Source: Scatosoma sp900555925 (GTDB lineage: Bacteria > Bacillota > Clostridia > Christensenellales > Borkfalkiaceae). Taken from it: a DNA stretch of 64,000 nucleotides. Where the stretch lies: positions 1-64,000 of the forward strand of contig CAUGYD010000009.1 of the NCBI GenBank assembly GCA_959603585.1, written 5' to 3'. Of the stretch, positions 24,915-33,288 are shown piece after piece. Numbering within the stretch: position 1 is the stretch's first letter; every line of letters starts with the position of its first letter. A program made the position numbers and the translations under genes. Under the pieces are notes generated by a model. It did no database searches. It was not told where the DNA came from and was given only the letters and a program-made list of their open reading frames with translations.

Positions 24915-25856
24915 TCAGAGAACGGCAAGTCCGAACACGACGGCGGCAAACAGAGCTCCTATCCAGGACAACACACCGAAAGCCACCGCAAAAAAAATTC
25001 CCGGAGATTTTCCGTTTTCTCCCGCTCGCCTTTCGAGATCTGCCTTTTTTCGAGCCGAACAGCGGAAGAAGCAAAATGCGGGGAGCAGCTCCAAGGCAAA
25101 AATAGCCGCAACGGCCGCCCAGGGAACCGATGAGCCCGTTTTTAAGGCCTCCGAAAGCGAAAAAATTCCGAAGGTCAAAATGAACAGCGCCGCAAAGGCG
25201 ATACATAATTCCGACGTTTTCAGGGCCGCCTTCGCTCGGCCGATTCCCGCGGTCACCTTTTCGGAAACGGGATACGCCGCGACGCAGGCGCCGTTGTTCA
25301 AATTGATCAAAGAGACGTAACTTTTTCCCTCATAATGCGACGTCGCTTGGAGCACGGGGATAAAAAACACTTCATAGCGCTGGTTGTCCAATGCGATCCG
25401 CGCGGCGCTGTCGGGGGAATAATCCGCCGCCGTGCGGCGCAATTCCCGTTCATTTTCCTTGAACGGAATCATACCGTCCGAAAAAATCGGACTCGGAATT
25501 TCCGCCTCTTTGACGGGAGAAACCGCTTCTTTGTTCCATTCTCCCGCTTTTATCTCCCTCGGGGCACGAAAACGAACGCATTCCAAAGGCCGACGTTCCC
25601 GATGCTCTGCGGCGCCTTTCCCGCCCCAGAGATATTCTGCGTCCCCCGAAAGACGATATACGGGTATGTAGCTCTTTTCAAAGGTAAAAAACGCTTCTTC
25701 CGAAGCCGAAGAAAGAAAACGCCCGTCGATTCCGCGGAAGGAACGAAGCGTTTCCAAAAGTTCTTTTCTTGCGTCCTCCTCCGTCAAGAGCTCTTCCGCG
25801 AGAAAAAAATCCGAATATCCGCGAAAAACTTTCTTTTCCTCCGATTTTACTTTCAT
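24915..25856 (-). CDS. Hypothetical membrane protein
   Basis: 313 residues, not recognised. The N-terminal 210 or so are soluble and charged. Three hydrophobic segments follow in the C-terminal third (about 215-235, 243-265, 285-310). The upstream gene's last codons (AAGGAG) serve as its ribosome binding site, so it is translated together with the 127-residue protein. No signal peptide is seen. Function unknown. Confidence 0.7.
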   Translation of the reverse strand: MKVKSEEKKVFRGYSDFFLAEELLTEEDARKELLETLRSFRGIDGRFLSSASEEAFFTFEKSYIPVYRLSGDAEYLWGGKGAAEHRERRPLECVRFRAPREIKAGEWNKEAVSPVKEAEIPSPIFSDGMIPFKENERELRRTAADYSPDSAARIALDNQRYEVFFIPVLQATSHYEGKSYVSLINLNNGACVAAYPVSEKVTAGIGRAKAALKTSELCIAFAALFILTFGIFSLSEALKTGSSVPWAAVAAIFALELLPAFCFFRCSARKKADLERRAGENGKSPGIFFAVAFGVLSWIGALFAAVVFGLAVL

Positions 25857-25857
25857 C

Positions 25858-26241
25858 TTACTCCTTTTCGGGCGCCGCTCCGCGGGGCGGTACGGCTCCG
25901 ATGGCCTTCAAAACCGCAAACACATACGGCGCACCGTACATGTTCAACTTTTTCGGACCCGTCACGGCCGCGTCGGAACGTATTTTTTCGAACGCCTTTT
26001 CAAAAGTGCTCCTCGTCACCGAACGGCCGCGGCGGTCGGTGAACAGCTCTCCGCCCTTCACCGTATAGGTAAAGGGCAGATTTTTCGCCGTGTAAAACGT
26101 ATTGCCTTGCAGGGAAGCGATAATTTCCCACAAATTTTCGGCCGTGATCCGTCGCTCCGCCCTTTCGGGCTCCGCGGCGTTCTCAACCCCAAAAGCGGCT
26201 TCCGCTTCGTTCGGCAGGATGCTTTTTTCATTTTCTCTCAT
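25858..26241 (-). CDS. Small conserved hypothetical protein
   Basis: 127 residues. The core GNTFYTAKNLPFTYTVKGG, then RSVTRSTFEKAFEKIR and GPKKLNMYGAPYV, recalls a small domain common in Clostridia with the pattern FxTxxGLPFTYTVKG and GPKKL-FGASY, with no known function to my knowledge. The acidic first 30 residues look disordered. It lies immediately downstream of the sensor kinase (34-nt gap), so it may belong to the same transcript. Confidence 0.7.
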   Translation of the reverse strand: MRENEKSILPNEAEAAFGVENAAEPERAERRITAENLWEIIASLQGNTFYTAKNLPFTYTVKGGELFTDRRGRSVTRSTFEKAFEKIRSDAAVTGPKKLNMYGAPYVFAVLKAIGAVPPRGAAPEKE

Positions 26242-26274
26242 CTCATTTCTCCCGCAAAAATGCGTTTTCGGTTC

Positions 26275-27756
26275 TTACTTTTCAATATCTCTGCTTTCAG
26301 GCGGAGTGTGCGAAGGAAATATGACATAAAAAGTACTGCCTTTCCCCACGATGCTTTCCACTCCGAAACGGAAATTATGTTTTTCCAAAATCGTCTTTAC
26401 GATAGAAAGCCCCAGCCCCGTTCCCTGCACAGGGCGCTTATGCGCCTGAGAGGAACGATAGTACCGATCCCAAATCGTAGCGATTTCCTCCGGCTTGATT
26501 CCCTTGCCCGTATCGGTCACGGAAAAGCGGATATTTCCGTCACTTTCCGTTTTCAATCGTACGCTGACCCGTTTATCCTCTCCCGTGTAATTCACCGCGT
26601 TTCCGATAAGATTATACAGAACCTCTCCGATCTTCAAAGGATCGGCTTCCGTATATAAATCCTTTTCAATATCCGATTCAAAATGATACCCCTGCGTTTC
26701 GGAAAGGTACGCGAACTTTTCGAGGACGTCGAACGTATATTCCGAAAGATCGAAAACTTCAGGCTTCAAGGCCGCGATTCCCGAACGTATCTTCGACAAA
26801 TCCAAAAGATCGTTGACGAGGGAAGTCAGTCTGTCCGCTTCCTCGATAATTACCTGGGTATGCTTTGTACGCTTTTCGGGATTATCTCCCGAAATTTCCT
26901 GAATCATGGACGCATAGGCCTTGATCATCGTCAACGGAGTCTTGAAATCGTGCGATACATTTGCGATCAGTTCCTTTTGCATGCGGTCGGATTTGGAAAT
27001 TTCATCCCGCGCAAAATTCAGTGTCTCGGCCAGTTCCTGCATTTCGCTGCCATACGAGCGGCCGTGAAAATCCACCGAGAAATCCCCCGCCGCCAATCGA
27101 CGGGCTTTCTCCGTCATCTCCGTGATCGGATTGGTCAATACGCCCGAAATGGCGCTGGAAACCGCAAAGGAAAGAATGAGCACGAATATCGCCATCAACA
27201 TTACGCGCACTTTCATCTGCGAAACGACGCTCTCTCCGAGTTCCAAAGATTTAGAGATATAAAGATATACCGGTTCGGTACCGATCTTTTCGTAAACCGC
27301 TCCATAGACAAATTCACCCGAATCGTCCTCATAAATCACGGGTTTGTCCCCGGACGATTCCAAGCGGGAAATCAGCCTGTCCATTTTCTCGGAAAAATCT
27401 ATCCGTTCCGAAAAAACAGGGTCGTCCGGGTCGATTTCCTCCACGGGAAACAGCACAGTGCCTTCTTCGTTCAAAAGATATACTTCTGCATTATAAAGAG
27501 AAGCCTGATACCGAAGAAAGGCGCTGTAATTGGGACCGCGGTATTCCGTTATCGCTTTCTGAATGGCTTTTCCGTCCACGGCGAGGCTTCTCGATACTTC
27601 GTCTTTATATGTCTGTTTCAGCATCAGATTCTGCGTGACGCCGAACAATAAGACTATGACGAGCGCAAAGAGAGAAAACGCCGCCCAAAGAAGAAAGTAA
27701 ATGCTGGCGTTTCCCTGTCTGCGGACGTATTTTTTCCGTTCGGATTTCCGTTTCAT
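26275..27756 (-). CDS. HAMP-domain sensor histidine kinase
   Basis: 493 residues, a membrane-bound sensor kinase. A transmembrane segment lies at about 18-42, an extracellular sensor region of about 145 residues follows, then a second transmembrane segment near 188-210 and a HAMP domain. The catalytic part shows the H box NVSHDFKTPLT, N box NLIGNAVNYTG, DTGKGI and GTGLGLSIV. The order resembles WalK-like and other class I kinases. It lies 178 nt downstream of a response regulator gene in the same direction, its likely partner. The signal is unknown. Confidence 0.93.
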   Translation of the reverse strand: MKRKSERKKYVRRQGNASIYFLLWAAFSLFALVIVLLFGVTQNLMLKQTYKDEVSRSLAVDGKAIQKAITEYRGPNYSAFLRYQASLYNAEVYLLNEEGTVLFPVEEIDPDDPVFSERIDFSEKMDRLISRLESSGDKPVIYEDDSGEFVYGAVYEKIGTEPVYLYISKSLELGESVVSQMKVRVMLMAIFVLILSFAVSSAISGVLTNPITEMTEKARRLAAGDFSVDFHGRSYGSEMQELAETLNFARDEISKSDRMQKELIANVSHDFKTPLTMIKAYASMIQEISGDNPEKRTKHTQVIIEEADRLTSLVNDLLDLSKIRSGIAALKPEVFDLSEYTFDVLEKFAYLSETQGYHFESDIEKDLYTEADPLKIGEVLYNLIGNAVNYTGEDKRVSVRLKTESDGNIRFSVTDTGKGIKPEEIATIWDRYYRSSQAHKRPVQGTGLGLSIVKTILEKHNFRFGVESIVGKGSTFYVIFPSHTPPESRDIEK

Positions 27757-27934
27757 TCGTCACCGCCGAAATATCTCAAAAGTATGTAACGCTTTCCTGC
27801 CGCGCGGGCACTTTCCGCCGCGCGAAACAGGCGTCTTTCGCCTTTTCCGCCGCCTTTGTTTCCGCTTCCGCGCACGGGTAAAATTTACGACCTTTCGGGA
27901 GCGTAAAATCCCTCCCACTCGGTACAGCGGATAT

Positions 27935-28606
27935 TTATACCTCGAATTTATAACCCAATCCGCGCAAAGTGACGATGAATTTCCGATATTCTTTCAGATT
28001 TCCCCTCAGCATCTTGATATGCGTGTCTACCGTGCGGTCGTCCCCGTAAAAATCGAATCCCCACACGTCATAGAGCAATTTTTCGCGCGTCAGAGCTATC
28101 CCCTTGTTGCGCACGAGATAGAATAAGAGCTCGTATTCCTTCGGCGTGAGCTCGGCCTTTTCTCCGTCCACATAGACATTCCGTCCGGCCATATCGATTT
28201 CCAGCCCCTCAAATTTATAACTCTGTTGAGACACGTCGTTATTTTTCATGGCGCGGCGCTTGGTCACCGCATTGATACGCGCCATTACTTCTTTGGGCGA
28301 AAACGGTTTGGTAACGTAGTCGTCCGCACCGATTTCAAAACCGAACAGCTTGTCGTATTCCTCGCCGCGGGCGGACAGCATGATCACAGGCACGTCCTTG
28401 AATTTACGGATTTCCTTGACCGCCGAAAAGCCGTCCAGCTTGGGCATCATGACGTCCATCAAAACGACGTCATAATCGTTGTCCTTGCACATCTTCACCG
28501 CCTCCATGCCGTCCGCGGCTTCAAATGCCTCATTTCCCTCGAATTCGACGTATTCTTTCAGAACGCCCCGAATCATCTCTTCGTCATCGACAATTAAAAT
28601 TTTCAT
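27935..28606 (-). CDS. OmpR/PhoB family response regulator
   Basis: 223 residues: receiver domain (about 1-118) with phosphoacceptor D51 in LMDVMMP, acidic pocket VDDEE and Lys in DYVTKPF; then a winged-helix DNA-binding domain (about 130-223) with TVDTHIKMLRGNL and VTLRGLGYKFEV. AAAGGAAAATC precedes the ATG. Partner of the histidine kinase downstream. The 178-nt gap between them holds no gene that I can see. Confidence 0.95.
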   Translation of the reverse strand: MKILIVDDEEMIRGVLKEYVEFEGNEAFEAADGMEAVKMCKDNDYDVVLMDVMMPKLDGFSAVKEIRKFKDVPVIMLSARGEEYDKLFGFEIGADDYVTKPFSPKEVMARINAVTKRRAMKNNDVSQQSYKFEGLEIDMAGRNVYVDGEKAELTPKEYELLFYLVRNKGIALTREKLLYDVWGFDFYGDDRTVDTHIKMLRGNLKEYRKFIVTLRGLGYKFEV

Positions 28607-28645
28607 AAGATTTTCCTTTGATGGATTTTTTTTGCTTATAGTTAA

Positions 28646-28674
28646 AATATACCCCGCCGACGTTAACTTTACAA
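28646..28674 (-). promoter_or_regulatory. Promoter of the two-component system
   Basis: TTGTAA (28669-28674), 17 nt and TATATT (28646-28651) on the - strand, followed by a 40-nt leader. Confidence 0.65.
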
Positions 28675-28796
28675 CAAAACGCCGTGAAAGCTGAGTGAAA
28701 TTTTCACAATTATAACCTATTTTTTCGATTTTGTCAAGCAGTCCGCAAAAATCTGACGATTTCTATATCTTTTCTCGAAATTATACGAACAAATGT

Positions 28797-28825
28797 TTGA
28801 CAAATAATCTTCAAAGTGATAGACT
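28797..28825 (+). promoter_or_regulatory. Promoter of the radical-SAM/DUF4130 operon
   Basis: TTGACA (28797-28802), 17 nt and TAGACT (28820-28825). The -10 box is a 4 of 6 match. Confidence 0.55.
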
Positions 28826-28845
28826 AATATTCAGAGGATAAAAAT

Positions 28846-30261
28846 ATGATAGACGAAGAGAGAATGAAGATTTTGACGGACGGAGCGAAATACGACGTAT
28901 CCTGTTCGTCGTCGGGGTCAAGGCGGAAGAATACGAAAGACGGCTTGGGGAACGCTTCTTTGGGGGGAATCTGTCATTCGTTCACGCAGGACGGAAGATG
29001 TATTTCCCTGTTAAAAATGCTGATGACGAACGACTGCGTGTTCGACTGCAAATACTGTCCCAACCGCAGGAGCGCAGACGTACCGCGCGCGGTCGCTTCG
29101 CCCGAAGAAATGTGCGAATTGGTCATGGCCTTTTACCGCCGCAATTATATCGAAGGCTTATTCCTCTCGTCCGCCGTTTATAAATCCCCCGACTATACGA
29201 TGGAGCTTTTATTGGAGACGATAAAGACGCTTCGGGAAACTTATAAATTCAACGGCTATATTCATCTCAAAGGAATCCCGCATGCGGACAAAATTCTGAC
29301 CGACCGCGCGGCGGCTTACGCCGACCGCATGAGCTATAACATCGAGCTGCCGAGCGAACAGAGTCTGAAACTGTTGGCGCCGCAGAAGACAAAAGACAGC
29401 GTCTTTTCCCCCATGCGGCAATTGTGCGAAGAAAAGCGGGCATTGGCGCTCGAATACAAGCGGCGGACGGGGAAGGAAGAAAAACGGGGCGCGGGGCGCT
29501 TTCTTCCGGCCGGGCAGACGACGCAGATGATCGTCGGCGCTTCTCCCGAAACGGACGGACAAATTCTCAGACTCACCGAATTCATGTATCGGAAATATGA
29601 TTTGAAACGGGTATATTATTCCTCTTACGTTCCCGTCGTACACGACCCTCTTCTGCCCGACGCGGCGGCGGGGCTTCTGAGGGAACATCGTCTGTATCAA
29701 GCAGATTGGCTTTTGAGATTTTACGGGTTCACGACGGAGGAAATCGCTCCCGCGGGAGAAAATCTTCCCGCGGAATACGATCCGAAATGCGCCTGGGCGC
29801 TTCGGAACATGCAATATTTCCCCGTGGAAATCAACCGCGCGAGCGTGGAACAGCTCCTGCGGGTTCCCGGAATCGGAGCCAAAGGCGCCTATAAAATCGT
29901 CACGGCGAGAAAATACGCGAAGCTGACCTTCGAGGACTTGAAAAAAATGCGGATCGTTCTGAAACGAGCCCGCCACTTCATCACCTGCAACGGAAAATTC
30001 TGCGGTACGGAAAATCCCGACAGAGTGCGTACACAGCTTATTTTGGCGGAACGGACGGACAGCGCGAAACAGCTCTCTATGTTCGACGCTTCTTCCCTGC
30101 CCCCCGCAAATTCTTTTTCCTTGCTCGATTCGGACACTGCACGGCTTTCCAAAACCGCGGAAGAAAGCGCGCTGACACTCTTCGCTTCCCGCGAAGATAA
30201 ACAATTTCTGTTGAATTCCTCGCCCGAAACGGCGAAATCCGCCCTGACGGGAGAATTATGA
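28846..30261 (+). CDS. Putative DNA modification/repair radical SAM protein
   Basis: 471 residues. The radical SAM iron-sulfur motif CVFDCKYC is at 64-71. A helix-hairpin-helix near 330-360 (INRASVEQLLRVPGIGAKG) suggests DNA contact. The opening KILTDGAKYDVSCSSSGS and the adjacent DUF4130 gene match the TIGR03916-type family annotated as a putative DNA modification/repair radical SAM protein. Its reaction is not experimentally known to me. The C-terminal 60 residues look low-complexity. Confidence 0.85.
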   Translation: MIDEERMKILTDGAKYDVSCSSSGSRRKNTKDGLGNASLGGICHSFTQDGRCISLLKMLMTNDCVFDCKYCPNRRSADVPRAVASPEEMCELVMAFYRRNYIEGLFLSSAVYKSPDYTMELLLETIKTLRETYKFNGYIHLKGIPHADKILTDRAAAYADRMSYNIELPSEQSLKLLAPQKTKDSVFSPMRQLCEEKRALALEYKRRTGKEEKRGAGRFLPAGQTTQMIVGASPETDGQILRLTEFMYRKYDLKRVYYSSYVPVVHDPLLPDAAAGLLREHRLYQADWLLRFYGFTTEEIAPAGENLPAEYDPKCAWALRNMQYFPVEINRASVEQLLRVPGIGAKGAYKIVTARKYAKLTFEDLKKMRIVLKRARHFITCNGKFCGTENPDRVRTQLILAERTDSAKQLSMFDASSLPPANSFSLLDSDTARLSKTAEESALTLFASREDKQFLLNSSPETAKSALTGEL

Positions 30262-30298
30262 CTCTCCGAGCGGGACGGAAAAAAGATAAGGAGAAAAA

Positions 30299-31063
30299 AT
30301 GCGGAATATCTATCTCACGGACGGAACGGCGGAAACGTTTTTTACGGCAGTGTTCGACGCATACAGAGACGCCGATGCTTTTCTCAGCCCTTCGCGTGCT
30401 TTGCAGACGGCACTGGAAGATCGCTTTATTCCCGTACTTCCTTCAAAAGAAAAATCCGCGCGAGTCGTCAAAAAAATCCGAAGTATAGATAAAAATTGTC
30501 TCTATGACCTCGACTGCGCTCTGCGTACCCCCGCGGAGGACAGAGAACGTGCCGCTTTTGCTTATATCCGCCTTTTAATCAGACACAATGCCCCCATACG
30601 CGGCATGCTGACGTTTCCCGAAGTCAGGAGAATTGCGGAGCTCTCCGATCAGGTAGGCTCGGAACGCCACAGATTGAGCGGTTTTCTTCGGTTTCAGGAG
30701 ACCGCCGACGGGGTTTTTTACGCGCCTTGCTCACCCGATAACGACGTCATCGATTTATTGATGCCGCACTTTGTGGCGCGATTCAAAAACGCCCGATTTG
30801 TCATCCACGACGTCTCGCGCAAAATCGCGGGAATTTATAACGGAAACGAATGGCTCGTCTCGCCTGTGGGGACGGCGGATATCGTGCTTTCCGAAAACGA
30901 AGAATCTTTTTCCGCGCTCTGGAAAAAATACTATCATACAGTCTATATCCCCGCGCGGAAAAACACGCGGCAAATGAAAGGCTACATGCCTGTCCGATAT
31001 TGGAAATTCATGCCCGAAAAACAAAATGAAGAAATCGAATTTCCCGAAAATTATGTTAAATAA
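30299..31063 (+). CDS. TIGR03915-type putative DNA repair protein (DUF4130)
   Basis: 254 residues, partner of the radical SAM gene 37 nt upstream. Features of the family include a start like IYLTDGTAETFFTAVFDAY, TFPEVRRIAELSDQVGSERHRLSGFLRF and the conserved DDxxx-like segment VIHDVSRKIAGIYNG. In some genomes this family is fused to uracil-DNA glycosylase domains, hence the repair annotation; no such fusion is present here. AAGGAG precedes the ATG. Confidence 0.85.
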   Translation: MRNIYLTDGTAETFFTAVFDAYRDADAFLSPSRALQTALEDRFIPVLPSKEKSARVVKKIRSIDKNCLYDLDCALRTPAEDRERAAFAYIRLLIRHNAPIRGMLTFPEVRRIAELSDQVGSERHRLSGFLRFQETADGVFYAPCSPDNDVIDLLMPHFVARFKNARFVIHDVSRKIAGIYNGNEWLVSPVGTADIVLSENEESFSALWKKYYHTVYIPARKNTRQMKGYMPVRYWKFMPEKQNEEIEFPENYVK

Positions 31064-31090
31064 AGCGGCTCTCAAATTAGAGCCGCTTTA
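31061..31090. terminator. Bidirectional terminator
   Basis: A 12-bp stem (31061-31072 with 31079-31090, loop CAAATT) includes the stop region of the DUF4130 gene and abuts the stop of the convergent regulator gene at 31091. Confidence 0.85.
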
Positions 31091-31528
31091 TTAATAATCG
31101 CTTCTTCCCAACAAATAGTCAAATCCGCAATCAAAAACTTTACACAAGGTAAGAAGAATATAAACATCGGGAACACGACCGTTCTTCCACTTACTGATCG
31201 TTCCGCGTCCAATCAAACATATCTTAGCTATTCTATAATCCGTAAATCCCTTCTTTTCAGCTAATTCTATATAACGAGAATAAAAACTTACAGGTTTTTT
31301 ACTTGACTGAAATTCAAAAATTTCTGTCATTCCAAAAAGAAAATCACAGGAACAGCCAAAATAATCGGATATTTTTACTACCGAATTCACTTTGGGAAAA
31401 CGATCTTCATACCACCGCCGAATTGTTCGCGGATTTAATCCGATTTCTTTTCCCAACTGCGTAAAATTTAAATTTTTTTCATTCATTAGATCTTTTAAGT
31501 TTTTACGAAATTCATCAATAGTTTCCAT
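31091..31528 (-). CDS. Double helix-turn-helix regulator A
   Basis: 145 residues holding two XRE-like HTH domains: one near 8-65 (TQLGKEIGLNPRTIRRWYE, then the CSCDFLFGMTE tail) and a second near 85-140 (YRIAKICLIGRGTISKWKN, then CKVFDCGFDYLLGRS). Both units end in the same FDYLLGR-like motif, so the protein looks like an internal duplication. It is a paralogue of the 145-residue protein at 31959-32396. The ATG lies inside one arm of a 16-nt inverted repeat (31521-31536 with 31579-31594), suggesting autoregulation. Confidence 0.88.
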   Translation of the reverse strand: METIDEFRKNLKDLMNEKNLNFTQLGKEIGLNPRTIRRWYEDRFPKVNSVVKISDYFGCSCDFLFGMTEIFEFQSSKKPVSFYSRYIELAEKKGFTDYRIAKICLIGRGTISKWKNGRVPDVYILLTLCKVFDCGFDYLLGRSDY

Positions 31529-31594
31529 TTAACCCTCACACTACTAATTATGGAAAAAATAATTAATTTTTCCTGTTTAGGGTCAAATGGAAAC
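31521..31594. repeat. Inverted repeat framing promoter and start of regulator A
   Basis: The left arm (31521-31536) and right arm (31579-31594) are 16 nt each and match 15 of 16 when paired; the core is GGGTYAAATGGAAAC. They are 42 nt apart. The left arm covers the start codon and part of the ribosome binding site; the right arm is upstream of the -10-like CATAAT. The same arrangement is found at the paralogue. Confidence 0.75.
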
Positions 31595-31655
31595 GCTTTT
31601 CGACAAAAAACGACAAAACTTCTTAAAACTCGTGCTTTTTCTACCTTTCATTCCC

Positions 31656-31684
31656 TTGCTTCGGGCTCAAAGGAAGAATATAAT
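31656..31684 (+). promoter_or_regulatory. Promoter of the small Spo0A-C-like gene
   Basis: TTGCTT (31656-31661), 17 nt and TATAAT (31679-31684), then an AACAGGAGA ribosome binding site. Confidence 0.65.
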
Positions 31685-31715
31685 AGAAACTGAATAAAAA
31701 AACAGGAGAATTTTC

Positions 31716-31955
31716 ATGAACACTTTTCAACAATTGTCTTTTATCGAACAAATCGCACAGATAGAACATACTACCAGCGAAGAAGTCCGAAAACGAATCG
31801 AGGAAGCCATTGAACTCAGTCGAAATTCCGATTTACCGAAAGCAAAAGAACTTTGGGCATCCTCTCCTTTCGGAACAGCTACTCCTACCGCGGAAGAATT
31901 TGTTATTTTTCTCTTAGATAAAATTAACAAAGAACATTTTTTTGACTTGTCATAA
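31716..31955 (+). CDS. Small Spo0A-C-like protein
   Basis: 79 residues, all-helical by appearance. The pattern IEHTTSEEVRKRIEEAIEL then PTAEEFVIFLLDKI matches small Clostridia proteins that are annotated as Spo0A C-terminal-domain-like; it lacks a receiver domain. ACAGGAGA precedes the ATG. It is embedded between two paralogous double-HTH regulators, with its 3' end only 3 nt from the convergent regulator B. A DNA-binding or adaptor role under their control is plausible but inferred. Confidence 0.75.
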   Translation: MNTFQQLSFIEQIAQIEHTTSEEVRKRIEEAIELSRNSDLPKAKELWASSPFGTATPTAEEFVIFLLDKINKEHFFDLS

Positions 31956-31958
31956 CAA

Positions 31959-32396
31959 TTAAGATTCACTTCTGCCTATCAAATAATCAAAACTGCAATC
32001 AAAAATCTTACATAACGAAATCAAAGCCTCCGTATCCGGAATCCGTCCTTTTTTCCATTTGGATATTGTTCCCGTAGAAATTTTACATTTTTTAGATATA
32101 TCTATATCTTTCAAATTTTTTTCTGCCTTTAATAAATTATATCGGGTTAAAAAATCCGACGGATTTTTGCTCGGATAAAAATCAATCACTTCTGTCCTAC
32201 CTAAAAGAAACTCAATCGAACAATTAAAGTATTTAGCAATTTTTTCCAAAGAATCTGCCTTCGGCATACGTCCTTCCCGCCAACGCCTCATCGTTCTTGA
32301 ATTAATTCCTACTTCCTTGCTGAACAATTCCGACTGTATTCCTTTTTCTCTTTTTAATTCTTCTACATTTCTCAAAAAACAATTCAATTCTTCCAT
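31959..32396 (-). CDS. Double helix-turn-helix regulator B
   Basis: 145 residues, same length and layout as regulator A: first HTH near 18-65 (LFSKEVGINSRTMRRWREG, FLLGRTE), second near 85-140 (ISKKCKISTGTISKWKKG, FDYLIGRS). Identity to regulator A is obvious in both units, so one arose by duplication. The ATG lies within the left arm of a perfect 16-nt inverted repeat (32388-32403 with 32451-32466). Confidence 0.88.
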   Translation of the reverse strand: MEELNCFLRNVEELKREKGIQSELFSKEVGINSRTMRRWREGRMPKADSLEKIAKYFNCSIEFLLGRTEVIDFYPSKNPSDFLTRYNLLKAEKNLKDIDISKKCKISTGTISKWKKGRIPDTEALISLCKIFDCSFDYLIGRSES

Positions 32397-32466
32397 CTGA
32401 CCCTCCCATATCTTTATTATGCCTTATTTTTTGTTACTTTTGATTAAATCGGGTCAGATGGAAGAA
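32388..32466. repeat. Perfect 16-nt inverted repeat framing promoter and start of regulator B
   Basis: The arms TTCTTCCATCTGACCC (32388-32403) and GGGTCAGATGGAAGAA (32451-32466) are exact reverse complements, 47 nt apart. The left arm covers the start codon; the right arm lies upstream of the -10-like CATAAT. The arms share GGGTYARATGGAA with those of regulator A. Confidence 0.8.
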
Positions 32467-32509
32467 ATCTTTCGAGGTTTTGTGTAATGAGGGGAATTTT
32501 CACTTATGA

Positions 32510-32553
32510 TAAAAAAGAGCCACCGAATTCCGATTTATCGGAATTCGGTGGCT
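32510..32553 (-). terminator. Terminator of the ferritin-like gene
   Basis: A 17-bp perfect stem (32518-32534 with 32537-32553) followed on the - strand by six T residues, 46 nt after the stop codon. Confidence 0.88.
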
Positions 32554-32598
32554 TTCATCACTCCCCTACCCTGTGCGTTTGGTTCCGAAAGGCAGTTT

Positions 32599-33228
32599 TC
32601 AGCAAGACGTGCTCATTTCCTTAAAGATACATTTGAATGTAGAAAGGTGCTCCTCTTCGTCCATTCGGATGCGTTGGATCACTGCGGCGACCTGTTCGTT
32701 TTTTACGCGACAGAGAATTTTGGTATAGGTGTCTATCGCATACTGTTCCGCGGCGATGTCGTCGAGGATCATCTTCTGAGGATTTTTGGAATAAGAGACC
32801 GTGCGGGCAGAAAAATAATTAATCGGATAGGGCGGCAGATAGGAATATACGGGAGCTGCGCCCAACTTCAAAATTAATTTCCCCAAAATTTCGAGGTGTT
32901 TCATTTCTGTAATAGCAATTTTCAACAAAATATTCGCATAGTCCTTACAGCCCATATTATCGAATAAAATGTGTTGATATATGTATTGCAGAACGGCGCA
33001 GAGTTCTCCTTCGTCGCCCGCATAGGCAGGAGAGACGATTTTCAGCGCCGCCGCGTCCTCCTCTATTCCGTCGAGCGCGGGATAAGCGATATCCAAAGCG
33101 CAGGTTTTTCCGCAATCGCAGAGACTGCCGTCGCACCCCGAAGGAATTTTAACGTCATTTTCCGCTTGAAGCGTCTCTTCCAAAATGCGAGACACGTCTT
33201 TGAGTTCCGTTTCCTTGTTGCTGTCCAT
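32599..33228 (-). CDS. Ferritin-like diiron protein
   Basis: 209 residues, a four-helix ferritin-like or Mn-catalase/CotJC-like protein. Metal ligands are expected in AGDEGELCAVLQYIYQ, AITEMKHLEILG, AAEQYAIDTYTK and RMDEEEHLSTF. The N-terminal part has a Cys cluster, C32, C37, C39 and C43, not usual for ferritins. It lies 60 nt after the YmxH gene in the same direction near the sporulation sigma genes, so a coat-associated or oxidative-stress role is possible. Confidence 0.8.
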   Translation of the reverse strand: MDSNKETELKDVSRILEETLQAENDVKIPSGCDGSLCDCGKTCALDIAYPALDGIEEDAAALKIVSPAYAGDEGELCAVLQYIYQHILFDNMGCKDYANILLKIAITEMKHLEILGKLILKLGAAPVYSYLPPYPINYFSARTVSYSKNPQKMILDDIAAEQYAIDTYTKILCRVKNEQVAAVIQRIRMDEEEHLSTFKCIFKEMSTSC

Positions 33229-33288
33229 AAAGCACCCCTTTTTCGTATTGTTCTGTATTATATGCCGACAGAGGCCGCTTTATGCGAA

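Noticed and set aside
27757..27934. Small gene between the response regulator and kinase genes
   Set aside because: Open frames there are short, lack ribosome binding sites and run antisense into the neighbours.
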